DNA of 64,000 nt, from the NCBI GenBank assembly GCA_036346375.1, contig CM070508.1, positions 40,444,862 to 40,508,861 on the forward strand, read 5' to 3'. Under the pieces are notes generated by a model. The model made no database searches. It had not been told where the DNA came from and worked only from the letters and a program-made list of their open reading frames with translations. Origin of the DNA: Guadua angustifolia (Eukaryota; Streptophyta; Magnoliopsida; Poales; Poaceae). Made by a program: the position numbers and the translations under genes. Below, one piece after another: positions 20,636 through 32,181 of this stretch (the first letter of the stretch is position 1; every line of letters begins with the position of its first letter).

Positions 20636-23600
20636 TGTCACGCCCGAAATTTGAATTCCGAACACTCTGTGTGATACACCAGTCCAGGATCACGCTGGTG
20701 CTCACAGATACAACAGAGATGAATACCGTCACACATACACAACGGAAATAATAACAATAATGTATTTATCTCAAATTAAACTATTAAGACCTTAAGGTCA
20801 GCCTTACAATATAAAGCCACGCAGGGCTGAGTTCAGAGTAAACAAATAACAGCAGTGGAAATAAATCTTCGTGAAGCCCCAGTTTGCCACAGGCAACTAA
20901 CTGGGCCTTTCCCCTAGTTAGCCGGGTCGTCATTCTTCTCCTCCTCAAACGCTTGCGGTTCTTCATCTTCTGATGTTGTGATTATGGGGGGGGGGGTGAG
21001 TACATTGGTACTCAACAAGCTATGCACAGAATGCAACCTAATATGCTACATGCCAGGCTTATTCCAATGGAATGGCTTAAAGGTTGATTTGCAATAAACA
21101 ATATTTAACAAGTAACATAAGTAGATTCGAAAGCAGTAAAAACAAGTAGAATTAACAATAACTTTTTCAGAAGTTAAGCAAAAGCATTTCCACATCCTAA
21201 TTTATACTTCCATCAACTTCATCTTTTAACCCAACCACATTTTTAATAAAGTCTAACTCCTGACTGTAATTCCCGAGCGATATCCAATACCGTGGACACA
21301 GCTATTCGAATAGTTTGTACACTCTGCAGAGGTTATACACTTTACCCACAAGATACAGTCAAACACCACAAAGGCGAGTAACCATAACAAAGCCTTTCCA
21401 AAGATCCGTCTAAACCCAGTACTACCCGCTAAGGATTCAACACTGCAGGGATACACCTCCACAACAGGGCCCCCTCTTGCGCCCGTGAGTTTTACCACTC
21501 GTACACCTGGGACTCACTCCACCACGACAGTACCGAAGAATAGATTTCACAATTTACTTAGCTAGGTCCGTCCCATTCCGGAACTTGTGGTTGTATGGTT
21601 AGCTCAGTTCAAATTCTTGCAAGGTTAAGTCCTTAGATGACTAGGGCAAGACTACCCAAAAACTCATCATGTCAACATGTCAATAAAAACCAAATCCAAC
21701 TGCGACCGCCCAAATGCCACATCTGGCCCACCACTGAACATCTTGCCACTTGCCCCAGTCTAAACCATTTTCCCACCCAGTTGGCTACCATGCACCACGT
21801 GCCATCATCTTTTCAATAACACATGCCACATTCTTTCAAAACATGTTCTATAATTGAATAGTCAATATTCGACTTTATTCCCAACACTGTGTCATTGGTT
21901 CAGGTAGCATGGCTAAGCAAACTAACACGTTCTAATTACCCCAATCTAGCGACTAGTATTGACCAGTATGTAAAATCCAACCTAGGGTGACAAATGATTT
22001 AGTGATATACAAATACTATGGACAAGGTGACAATATCAAGTGGTAAATATCTAATCCCAAATTACTTGAACGCTTTATAACTAAATTAGCATGCATAATT
22101 TAAATCAACGTAACATTTAAAAACATAGAAGCAAAATGATCAAACCATAACTTGCCTTCGAAAAATAGCTGGTCTTGGTCTAAAGCTTGATCTTGGTCCT
22201 GATCTTCACTTCCAACAGCGTCACACAACTCGACGTCTACGCATAGCAAATAAAGAACCAAATAAACACTCAAAACAATGTATAAACACACATTCGGAAA
22301 AATACTACAAATCAAACTAGTTTATAATCTTATGAAAACTTCCAGATAGTTAGTTTGGCATTTTCTAAGATTTATAAAATTTATTTTGATATTTTTAAAC
22401 GTATAGTTTAAGAGCTACAAAATTCATAAATTTGGAATTTCCACGAATATTTTGAGAATATAAATTTAATTATAAAGTTCTAGTAAAATTAACATAGCTA
22501 GGTATTAATTTTTAATAATTTACACAATTTGTTGCATGCAATTTGGTCTTAAAATGAATTTGTAACGAAAAAGACAAAATCCGCAATTTGGTAACGAATT
22601 CACGTACAAAACTTCACATCTTCTATGCATGGCACTATTCATCCCATATATGCATATTCTTCATGCTTCTTTGGTTTGCTTCGAATCTGGCTACGCGTAT
22701 GAGAAAAATGAAGACGCACGAACGGCTTCGAACAAAACCAGTCGGCTTCGACAGAAACCAGTCGGCAGTGGCCAAAACCAGTCGGCGGCGGTGGAAACTA
22801 TTTAGCAAATCAGTCGGCAGTGGCGGAAACTAGTAGGTGGCGGCGGAGGTGACAGCGCACGGCGGCTAGGCATACAGTCCTAATATATATGTGTATACAC
22901 CTCTAGCATATTTATATACTTGCATGCAGCCTAACATATACGTGGATATGCATACATGCTAACATGAATATGGAAGCATGCATTTGGCCTAATATATATA
23001 TACATGCGTACGTATATACTAACATATATATGTATACAAGCGTTCATTCCGAATACAAATATATGTGTACATATACACGCATGCTTCCTAATGTATACGA
23101 TATACATGTGTACGTCTAAACATATATATATATATATATATATAAGCATACATCCTAACATAACCATGTATACAAGATTACGTACTCATATATATATACA
23201 TATGTTCATGATTCAGCCTAATATATTTGTACATATACAAGCCTATGAATCAACCTAATATATACATGTAATTATATGTGCAAATACACAGGACGAGATC
23301 AAAACAGAGACAGAGCGCGTGCGAGAGAAAAGAGGTACCGGTCGGCGGTAGCAGCGACGGTGGCGACGCAGGAAGAGGCGAGACCAGAGGATGCGCCGAC
23401 GTTGGCGAAGTCCGCGTGAGGCGACAGAAGAAAGTACGCGGTCGTCTGGCAAAGGAGGCAAGAAGACGTGGTTGTAAAGGAAAAAAACAGGAAAATCTCC
23501 CTGGTGTATGCGTACAAGAAGAAGAAATGGCTAGAAGTTCATGCGCACAAAGAGAAGAAATGGCTGAAAGGAGGGAAGGCGCAGCCTTCATTCATGCGCA

Positions 23601-24256
23601 CAGGGAGAGGAAAGAAAAGGGCCATTAATTCCTAACATTACTCATGCATCAGGAAATGAAATAAACGGCTATGTTGATGAATTGCCATTACTACATGAAA
23701 GAGTCAATCAATTTCCTTATGCCTTCATGCACACAATCATGGGAAGTACGCAATCAAGGAAAGGGTAATACGTTACGTCTTTTTTTTTAAATTCAGCCGG
23801 TTTAGTTTCGGATTTTGAATAGTATTGGGACAAAACACGATTATGTTAAAATAACAAAAGGGCTCTAGAATTCTTGGAAAAATCCTCTAAAACAATAGGG
23901 AATATTTGGAACTTAACGAAGTTGGTTTCGTAATTTTTTGAGATATAGTTTTTCTACAAAAATTCTTTCAATAAATCAAACACTTGTACAGATTTTTATA
24001 AAATCATCAAACCTTATTTATAGATCATGTTTTTGAAAATATTTAAAAGAGACATTCTTATTTTCCAATTGTTTTTATTTTAAACTAAATTTTAAATTTT
24101 TATGCACACACGAAATGAATGATCTTTATTTTATAAGATTAATTCAATAAAGCTTAAATTCGAATTAACTCCAAAAATTCCAAGTAAATTTCAGACAATT
24201 CCAATTAATTCAAAAATGTCATCAATACATTTAAAACAAATTTTTGGGATGTTACA
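20636..24256 (-). mobile_element. 5' LTR of large Ty3/gypsy element (minus strand), 3.6 kb
   Basis: The plus strand reads TGTCACGCCCG at 20636 and TTGGGATGTTACA ending at 24256. The left edge abuts the primer-binding site; the right edge abuts Tat-B gag sequence. It is homologous to 13705-16926 but about 400 bp longer, mainly through an AT-rich minisatellite (about 22870-23290) and a GC-rich tail (23300-23620). It contains the palindromic module at 21283-21360 and an 11-G homopolymer near 20986. The 5 bp outside (TTGGA) differ from those left of 13705 (CCGAG), so the two LTRs may not come from one insertion event. Confidence 0.88.
22870..23290. repeat. Degenerate AT-rich minisatellite (CCTAACATATATACATG type)
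   Basis: Units of roughly 50-60 bp begin CCTAATATATAT or CCTAACATATA and include TGTATACAAGC and CATGCAT phrases, repeated about seven times with an inner (TA)n run near 23120-23144. Open frames on both strands here are by-products of the repeat. Confidence 0.75.
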
Positions 24257-24272
24257 TTGGATTTGGTCCAAG
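24257..24272 (-). pseudogene. Tat-B gag remnant, left piece
   Basis: Sixteen bases between two LTRs, ending in CCAAG. On the minus strand they continue, in frame, the Tat-B gag read from 28363 to 28204 once the CCAAG-flanked insertion is taken out. The piece is cut on its left by the LTR ending at 24256. Confidence 0.65.
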
Positions 24273-25158
24273 TGATGAGGACATCACCAGCATGGATACG
24301 ACCAGTGTGACCGCTGCCCCGCCTTCCTCTCCGGCCACTCCAATGACTACCAAAGCCGCTCCATCTTCATCTCATACGATCGACACTGCGGCATCTTCAT
24401 CACCGAGAGGCCTTAATCCAAAAGCTCAGCCAGTCAAAACCATATCAATGGACAAGGGCCTCAAGCATCCACCCCGAGGACAGCCCACGCGCCAAGAAAG
24501 TCCCGTGTGGAAGCCCAAGATGCTAAAAAGCCCGGTTCGGCCATCCAGCAGCAGGTCAATTTCAAACGGGCGTAACTCGGGCTCCCGGACTCTGATTTCA
24601 GCGTGTGACCACCCGTTTGAAAGCTTAGGAAATAATATTTCCAATGGGTCCACCCCCACTTCCAAACTCGCTCCATATCGACAGGAAAATACAGAACAAC
24701 ATCACGGGCCATAAATTTCGGGTGCTGTGTCAGCTCACTTTTGGGCCTATGGCCCATGTATCTTAGGGTTTTGGTGGCCGCCACTGTTTTGGCCGCCCTA
24801 CACCTCCTAGCCGCCGCTATATATATGGCCACCACCATTTTTCTATGCTTAGGTTTTGTTGTGTTTTGGTTGACCCCGTGTGTGTCCCTCCTCGTTCTTG
24901 TGTGTGTCGACTAGACACCCGAGTCGAGAAATAGAACCTCAACTTGTTGGTGAGATTACCCATTTACTATCAACTTGTTCTTGCTTGTTCTCGATTGCTA
25001 GCAGATTCAAGGATCGATCGTGTCTGGCTCAGTTGATCGCCTTGTGTGGTGACTTTGCGATTGTTCGGTAGCTGATCCCGTGGATTGGTAGCGAAGTTAC
25101 TACACCAAATTGTCGTATCGTTCTCATCAGAAGATCGGGCCGACCCCTGTGCACATCA
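24273..25158 (+). mobile_element. 5' LTR of the non-autonomous element
   Basis: 886 bp, TGATGAGG to CATCA, with TATA box TATATATA at about 24818-24826 and a leader-like U5. The first 250 bp hold the same Thr/Ser/Ala-rich coding tail that ends the element's ORF in the 3' LTR, with an extra insertion near 24465-24505 that the other LTR lacks. Confidence 0.92.
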
Positions 25159-25160
25159 AG

Positions 25161-25172
25161 TGGTATCGGAGC
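25161..25172 (+). other. Degenerate primer-binding site
   Basis: TGGTATCGGAGC two bases after the LTR edge; one A-to-G change from the usual TGGTATCAGAGC (tRNA-Met). Confidence 0.8.
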
Positions 25173-26334
25173 GATGGTTGCCTGGTGAGAACACCTTTAT
25201 TTTTGTTTAGTTCATCTTGTTCGTCCTAGAGTCCAAAAAAATAGCCCAAAAAAAATTTGTTCGTCGTGTGTTCGATTTAATCCGAGCCCCTTTTGACCTT
25301 TACAATTACTACCTAGTTTAATTCCTCTTGAATTTGCGTTGCATCGTCGTGTCATTGCTGGTCTTAGCATTTTGATCTTTAGAGTTTCGAGTTCTTGTCA
25401 CCGAATTGAACTCCATCGTGCCGTCACGTTCAATTCGGATCCTCCTCTGTCTAGTTCGGTATTTTGCTCATAAATCCCTCATACGAACTCGGATTTTTCT
25501 GTTCTTATACTTTCCTGAAAGCTTGAGAAATTATCTACAACTTTGTCCATTGTGATACTTTCCAGAAACACCGTCTTCTTGCCCAAAATTCTGTCGGATT
25601 GGAATCTGTTTCATCCTTGATTTTTCTGAGCAGTCTGTATTTAGGGGTCAATATCTCTGGCTTCCCTTATCCAAAATAGACGTTCCATATATGTAAATTG
25701 ATCAGCTCGAAAAGATCTACAACTTTCCAGTTATATGTTTTTGCATTGCAAGCCAATAAAAACCCGAAAACAGCGTTTGAAGTTTCTGCATAGTAGATCT
25801 GTTTTGCAGCAGGAAAAAAGTTTGAGTTGTAATTCATCATATGTGCCACTTTTGATATAGAAGGAAGAAAAATAAGAAAAGGAAAGTGCATATAAAAGAG
25901 CCGCACTAAAAAGTGGAAAAAAGAAGCCCTAGCTATTTTCTTGTGTGCTGTGGTCATTCTGGTTGCTGTTTATGTGACTTCATTGGTGTCTAAGCTCGCG
26001 TCTCTAGTACAGTCTAGCCTAAGACCAGCATAGTACCGCCGTTGAACGTTTTTTCAACTTGTTTTGGCTAGTGTGGTTCTAGTATATCCTTTGCTACATA
26101 TTATACATATCCAAGCTCCACTTACTATTAACCACAGGAGAAGCACCTTGCAATCGCTTTGTCACCCCTGAGTGTAGATTACCATTATCCACCGACTGAA
26201 CCTTGACAAGCTGCAGGGTAAGAACTGGTAAGAACTTGATGTGAGCTTGAGCATGTGAGATCCTCCACTATCCATATATTAGTAGTTCATAGGAACTAAT
26301 TCTCTTGTGAGTTCTCTATTTGTTGCCCCTAACA
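25173..26334 (+). other. Leader of the non-autonomous element
   Basis: About 1.16 kb between primer-binding site and first ATG, AT-rich with repeated phrases such as CTACAACTTT(G/C)CA and GAACTC. No frame above about 100 codons. It probably holds packaging and dimerisation signals, not visible as motifs. Confidence 0.45.
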
Positions 26335-27599
26335 ATGGCAGGTTTACATAGCAAGACAATTTACAAGGATGATATTGAGGATTGTCCATTCTTAACAGAA
26401 AGAGAAAAGAAATACTTACGAAAACTTAAGCGACTTGAGTCCTTGTAGAAATCAAAAGGTGAGAAGTCGAGCATGGGATTATCCCTTCGACTAAGAATGA
26501 GAACACACCATTGAAGAAAGATTTGAAGCCTACCTCACCCAAGAAGAATGATAGTAAGTGTATTTCAATATTTAATGATAAGAATGTTCTTGCTATTCCT
26601 GCGACTAACCCTGTAGGCAAGAATGATCAAGATGGTGTGCACCTGAGTGCTGCAATGACGAATAGCTACAAGATCCTAAGGTCACAACGTGTACTAAGTG
26701 CTCCACCGGCACATGCTAGTCAAACTCAACGCAACAACTTATTCCACACTAAGTTTGTTGTCCGAGAACGTGGGATACAAGTCATCATAGATGGAGGAAA
26801 TTGTAGCAATCTCGCAAGTCAAAACATGGTTGAGAAGCTTGGCTTGACCATGACTCCACTTCAACAACCTTATGAGATCGAATGGTTCAATTCCTGTGGT
26901 AAGGTTCAGGTAACACAAACTGTGCAAGTGAATTTCTCTATTGGTTCATATTATGATTTTGTTGATTGCTATGTTGTACCCATGGAAACATGCTCACTTT
27001 TATTAGGAAGACCATGGTTATATGACGTAGAAGCTATTCATAATGGTAGAACCAATCAATATTCCTTTATGTATTATACAAAGAAAATGATTTTGGAACC
27101 AATGATTCCTGCTGAAATAAATAAGATTATTGCAAAGAGAGTTAAAAATCATGGCAAAGAGGGTGATGAAATTGTTAACCATGCACAAAACACTGAAACA
27201 AAGATAAAGGAGGTAGTTCATTTAGATAAGGTTGTGTCCTCCCCTGATACCGCATTGCAAACACTTGTTTCTTTGTCTCCTATTGTTACTAACCTTTTGC
27301 AGGATCATGAGAAGGAGTCGAGGACAACTCCAATTCAAGAAGAGGAGGATGATGAGGACATCACCAGCATGGATACGACCAGTGTGACCGCTGCCCCTTC
27401 TTCCTCTGCGGCCGCTCCAATGACTACCGAAACCGCTCCATCTTCGTCTCATACGATCGACACTGCGGCATCTTCATCACCGAGAGACCTTAATCCAGAA
27501 GCTCAGCCATTCAAAACCACATCAATGGACAAGGGCCTCAAGCAAAAGGCCCGTGTGGAAGCCCAAGATGGTAAAAAGCCCGGTTCGGCCATCCAGTAA
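26335..27599 (+). CDS. Gag-protease-like ORF reading into the 3' LTR
   Basis: The ATG at 26335 begins MAGLHSKTIYKDDIEDCPF, then a TAG near 26446 and a frame change. The main frame (26511-27599, 362 residues) has a retropepsin-type region: RERGIQVIIDGGNCSNLAS with the catalytic Asp in D-G-G-N, NMVEKLGL, GKVQVTQTVQVNFSIG, and CSLLLGRPWLYD for the second half. NGRTNQYSF follows. The last 83 codons lie inside the 3' LTR, a Thr/Ser/Ala-rich tail (TSVTAAPSSSAAAP). The protease-like fold fits Ty3/gypsy proteases of the D-G-G type. There is no zinc knuckle or polymerase. The N-terminal piece is broken, so the protein is likely inactive. Confidence 0.8.
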
Positions 27600-28203
27600 C
27601 AGGCCAACTTCAAACGGGCGTAACTCGGGCTCCTGGACTCCGATTTCAGCGTGCGACCACCCGTTTGAAAGATTAGGAGATAAGCTTTCCAATGGATCCA
27701 GCTCTAATTCCAAATTCACACCATATAGATAAGAAAATATGGAAAATGTCACGATCCAGAAATTCAGGGTGCTGCGTAAGCTCACTTTTGGGCGTATGGC
27801 CCATGTATCTTAGGGTTTTGGTGGCCGCCGCTGTTTTGGCCACCCTACACCTCCTGGCCGCCGCTATATATATGGTTACCACCGTTCTTCTATGCTTAGA
27901 TTTTGTTGTGTTTTGGTTGACCCCGTGTGTGTCCCTCGTTCTTGCGTGTGTCAACTAGACCACCCGAGTCGATAAACAGAACCTCAACTTGTTGGTGAGA
28001 TTACCCATTTACTATCAACGTGTTCTTGCTTGTCCTGGATTGCTAGCAGGTTCAAGGATCAATCGTGTTTGGCTCGGTTGATCGCCTCGTGTGGTGACTT
28101 TGCGATTGCTCGGTTGCTGATCCCGTGGATTGGTAGCATCGTCACTACACCAAATCGACATATCGTTCTCATCAGAAGATTGGGCTGACCCCCGTGCGCA
28201 TCA
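27350..28203 (+). mobile_element. 3' LTR of the non-autonomous element
   Basis: 854 bp with the same edges as the 5' LTR and a TATA box at about 27864-27873. It contains the stop codon of the element's ORF (27597-27599). CCAAG follows at 28204. Confidence 0.93.
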
Positions 28204-28364
28204 CCAAGTCCGAAAGAACAAGCTTGCTGAGATTGTCGGTGACCAAGTCTAGGCTCCCGAAATGGAAGGACTGGTTGGGCGCGAAGGCGACAACGACTCT
28301 GCTGGTGATTGCCATCGAGCTTGTCAAGATTGATCTTAACGCAGCCCCTACCTGGCGTGCCAAC
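28204..28364 (-). pseudogene. Tat-B gag start and primer-binding region (minus strand)
   Basis: The minus strand leaves the LTR at 28364 with TTGGCACGCCAGGTAGGGG (28346-28364), a primer-binding-type segment seen next to LTRs of grass Tat elements. It then opens a frame with MAITSRVVVAFAPNQSFHFG (start near 28315) leading to TDNLSKLVLSDL. The frame is interrupted at 28203 by the inserted element and resumes at 24272 for five codons. Confidence 0.65.
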
Positions 28365-28828
28365 TATCGACGTTTATTGTTGGCATAACGAAAACATGGC
28401 AAGGCGATGGATCCAAACTCGATGGTAGCACAAGACGCAGGAATTATACAGGTTTGGGCTCTTGCGAAAAAGATAATACCCTAGTCCTGTGCTCTGAGAT
28501 TATGAGTGTCTAGCTTATTGCTGATGATCTGATGATAATATTACCCTACCCCCTTTATATAGTAGAGGGGTGCGGTTACAAAGGTGAGTCCTAATCGGTT
28601 ACAAGATGGAGATTCTATCTCTATCCTTATCCACTGAACATGGTAACGGCCAAGATTACAATCGTATCCTACCTAATCAAGGTCGTTGCTATCTTCAGAG
28701 TTTTCTTGTTGCGCACATTGGAAGCAACCCAAGTGGTATCCATCTTTATGTAGTCAGCTCGGCCCATCCCATCTTGGGTGGTCCTCACAGACTGTCCTGC
28801 AGATATTTGGGGTCTATGTACACCATAA
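28365..28828 (-). mobile_element. LTR of Tat-B (minus strand), truncated
   Basis: On the minus strand: TATA box TATATAAAG (28554-28562 inverted), then GAGCACAGGACTAGGGTATT and CCCAAACCTGTATAA, a U5 layout common to Tat elements, ending CGATA next to the primer-binding segment. The upstream U3 is cut at about 28829 by the copia LTR. Confidence 0.7.
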
Positions 28829-29531
28829 TTATGTCTTTAAATTCTGCAATTTACATTCATGCAATTTACCCTTAGTTGGATTTGCCTCCCCTCCTTCTAA
28901 ATGCCTTTGGATATTTTGCTGAGGATGTATGATTGATTGATGAGACTTCTTTAGACCATATCCCAATCATCTAGACAAGTCTTGTGTTCTTTCTTGCAAG
29001 AAACCGATATTTTGTTCTTGAGAGGATGATTCTTGAAAGATTGGGTTTTGGGTGTTCTTGTCATGTGTTCTAGCTTACTACGACATGTGGGAACGTATCT
29101 AGGATCATCTTGATCATCAAGAACCCAAGAGCTAGCTGAGAGCTAAATTTTTATTCTTGAACCCGTTTTTATGCTTCCTTCCGTAAATTTGAAAAAGGTT
29201 AGAACTTACACGTTGATTCTTGTAATTAAAAGATGGAATAGGTTCCTTACATCCTAAGGAAGGTGTCCACAAATTTTCACTGAGTTTGGACCATCCAATC
29301 AAAAGATTTCATGATTTTTTTCTTCTGATCTTGGGCTGAATTTACTATTCATCGGGCTGATTTTACTGTAGTTACAGTACCCCTGATAGTGCCGGCCACT
29401 GCTAAGAATTTTGATATTTTTGCTTTCTTCGCTTTGTCTCTTTAATGTGAGGATATTGGCTGGATAGTTTTGAGTGGAAAAATTTTATTTTACGATCATT
29501 CACCCCCTCTAATCACCATCTCGATCCTTCA
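28829..29531 (+). mobile_element. 5' LTR (3' half) of Sirevirus-like copia element
   Basis: It matches the last 750 bp of the LTR at 37281-38869 (GCAATTTACATTCATGCAAT onward) and ends CGATCCTTCA at 29531. The first 840 bp of the LTR are missing. It also lacks about 45 bp of the GGTAGTGC-type palindrome block present at 38680-38740. Confidence 0.88.
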
Positions 29532-29533
29532 AT

Positions 29534-29544
29534 TGGTATCAGAG
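29534..29544 (+). other. Primer-binding site of the copia element
   Basis: TGGTATCAGAG two bases after the LTR edge (tRNA-Met type). Confidence 0.85.
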
Positions 29545-29586
29545 TTGATTTTGCTCTTCCATAGATCTTGACCAGTCTCAAGATCC

Positions 29587-31386
29587 ATGGCGATGGACAA
29601 ATATTCCACTAAGCCTCCCATCTTTTCTGGAGTTGATTTTCCATTTTGGAAGTCTCGAATAGAGTCGTACATCACTGCTCAGGGCTTCCTGATATGGCAG
29701 AAGGTGAAGCTCCTGTATGATGTTCCTGCCGATGAGTATGTCACGGCCGGCAATATGGCTGACGTTGAGGCAAATGCTAAGGCAAGGAACATCCTCACAC
29801 AGGGCCTTAGCCACACTGAGTACGATAGGATTTCTCACCTGCGATCCGCTCATGAGATTTGGGTGATCCTCGATGCGTACCATGGGGGCACTACTCAAAT
29901 CAAGACCGTGAGGCAGGATCAGTACTAGCGTGATTACAATAAATATGAACAGCATGCTGGTGAGAGTATTAATGAGTGCTTTGGTCGTTTTACGAAGATC
30001 TTGAGTGACCTCTGAGCAGTCAGTTGCACATACCCTGACTCGGATAATGCTCGACATTTTTTGACCGCACTCGATCTTCGAGTTTGGGAAATGAAAGTGA
30101 CCACCATCAAGAACACTACTGACTTATCAACTCTGAGTCTTGACAGGCTCTATTCCCGACTCAAGACTCATGAGATCGTTGTCATCTCTCGCAAGATGAA
30201 ATCTCAGTCGATGGTCTTGGTCACTGATCCCATTGGATCTTCTCTTGATCTTTCTACTAGATTTTCCCTTTGCGAGCTAAGCAATAACCAACGGGAAAAA
30301 TTTCTAAAAAATAAGCTTGCTCTTTTAGCTCGCAAATTCTCTCATGCATACAAGAGGGTGAGAGAGAGGAAGAGAGGTGGTGTGATTACTTGCTTTGAAT
30401 GTGGTGGCTCTAACCACATTCGAGCGAATTGTCCCAAGTTAGAGAAGGGTAAGAACGACTCCAGCGCTTCGGGAAACATCGACTACATCGACAAGAACCG
30501 CAATAAGAAGCCTCCAACTCGCGAGTTGGCGCGTGAAAAGAAGTATCGCAACTTCACGAAGGACAAGTAGCTCTTCCACCATGTCCTCGCCGCCCTCGAC
30601 GACTTCAGCCTCTCTGACACAGAGACATGGAGCGACGAAGGCGAGGACGATCCGCAAGAGAAGAAAGACGATGATGAGTTCTCCGGCATGTGCTTCATGG
30701 CATACGCCAATGGCATCGGCGACTTCGAGTTCTACAGTGATTCGGACGAGGTACCCTTCTTTGACCAGCTTAATGAAGCTTTGTGCAAACTAGAAAAATT
30801 TCATGCTAGAGCTAGAACTAGATGTACAGAGCTTGAGAAGAAAGTAGGTACCTTGACTCGAGAGTTAGCTTCTCTTAGATCTTCTCCTTTTTGAGTCACT
30901 GATGATTGTTCTTTGTATGATGCATTGCTTGTGGAGTTAGAGAACCTAAGAACTATGCATGATAGTGTGTTGACTAAACTAGGTAGTCTTAGGTTGAAGA
31001 ATGCTAGCAATGAATTTGCTGATGCTATGTCTTTAGATGCTTGTTATCTTCATACACCGTCTACTCCATCATGTTCTAATTGCCCTAAAATGCTTGCTGA
31101 AATTGATGCCATAAGCACTCACCTTAGGAAGCTTTCTTCTAGAAATGATGAACTTGAAATGCATACTTCTAAGGACCCTGTTAGCTCATGTGAAGGCTGT
31201 AAGCAACTAAAACTTGACAATGAATCTTTAATTGTCAATTGTGTTAATCTTGCTAAGGACTTACTAGATAAGTCACAAGGAAGTTGCTTGCGATGTTCTG
31301 TGATTGAGGGGTACTTGGATAAAATCCAAGTCGAACTTAGGAAGAAGCTAGAAGAACAAGCCCTTAGGGTTAGAAATGCTCCTTGA
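29587..31386 (+). pseudogene. Copia gag with CCHC knuckle and long coiled coil
   Basis: The start MAMDKYSTKPPIFSGVDFPFW gives the Pro-x-Phe-x-Gly-x-x-Phe/Tyr-x-x-Trp opening of plant copia gag. The CCHC knuckle CFECGGSNHIRANC lies near residue 275. After it comes an acidic stretch (DTETWSDEGEDDPQEKKDDD) and then long heptad-like helices (LEKKVGTLTRELASL, LLVELENLRTMHDSVL, LRKKLEEQALRV). A long coiled-coil gag is characteristic of Sireviruses. One frame runs throughout, broken by stops at 29926, 30013, 30568, 30892 and 31384. Confidence 0.88.
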
Positions 31387-31517
31387 GTTTCTTGTGAGGC
31401 CCTCAAGATTGAGGTAACTGTACTGAGGGAGAAAAATGCATGTGCCTGAAGAAGCTCAATCTCATTCTAGACTAATCCAAAATTAGCCGTTTTACTCAAG
31501 GTCTTGGATTTGACTAC

Positions 31518-32181
31518 TTGGAGCATGCTAGGACTCATCCTCCTACCATTGTGCATGGCTCCAAAAGTGGTGAGATCGTGGTAGCTCCTAGGGTGATTAT
31601 CACTGTGTTTAGATCTACTAAGGTTGTCCATGGAACTTTTGACCAGAAGGTTGCTACTCCTGCTACTTCTGCCTCTAGCAAGGCGAAGTACTACTCATGC
31701 ACCTTCTGTCAAAAGGATGGTCACCTAGTAGACTTCTGCTTTAGGCACGCCAAGATCACAAGGCGTAAGCGTGTTGCTACTCTTAGGGGTATTCAGGGTC
31801 ATCCCCAGACTCTGGATGCTCCTAAGGCACACACTGCTACTAGATAGGTTAGAGAGTCGCCTATTTTTGGGGCAGCGTCCAGGATTTGGTTTTCATGCTA
31901 TTTAGTCGAGTTTTAGTCCTAGAGCTACTCATGGTCAGTCTTACCGTTGTTCTCTTGATATTCCTCATTTTTCCCATCGAGGTAGATATCAACGATGTGA
32001 GATGGTTCCTAGTAGGAGATTTGGATAGCCTTACTGGGATGGTCTGGCCATTGCTCTAAGAGGACCAACCTAGCCTTGGGTCCCAAATTTTCTACTAGCA
32101 CTATTTCTGATCGTGTGAGAGAAGAGCGTCAGAGAGACACTAGAGTCTAGTCTTCTTCTATAGCTGGCACTTTGAGTTGTC
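31518..32181 (+). pseudogene. Copia gag-protease linker with second zinc finger-like motif
   Basis: 31518-31847 reads in a different frame from gag, so at least one frameshift lies between 31387 and 31518. It contains CTFCQKDGHLVDFC with a CCHC-type spacing and FRHAKITRRKR, then decays. From 31850 to 32181 only short frames remain. Confidence 0.7.

Larger units (their letters stand above)
24273..28203 (+). mobile_element. Complete non-autonomous LTR retrotransposon with CCAAG target duplication
   Basis: LTRs lie at 24273-25158 and 27350-28203. Both start TGATGAGGACATCACC and end CATCA. The pentamer CCAAG stands directly outside both ends (24268-24272 and 28204-28208). The total length is 3931 bp. 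A primer-binding site follows the 5' LTR, and one ORF of gag-protease type runs into the 3' LTR. Reverse transcriptase, RNase H and integrase are absent and there is no room for them, so it depends on a partner. The LTRs differ by several indels (886 against 854 bp), so the insertion is not recent. It landed in the gag start of Tat-B. Confidence 0.95.

Noticed and set aside
22931..23258. ORFs on both strands rich in Tyr, Ile and His
   Set aside because: They translate the AT-rich minisatellite; opposite-strand frames of equal quality show they are repeat by-products.
28606..28922. Two plus-strand ORFs next to the copia LTR
   Set aside because: They cross the junction between the Tat-B LTR and the copia LTR and have no conserved content.
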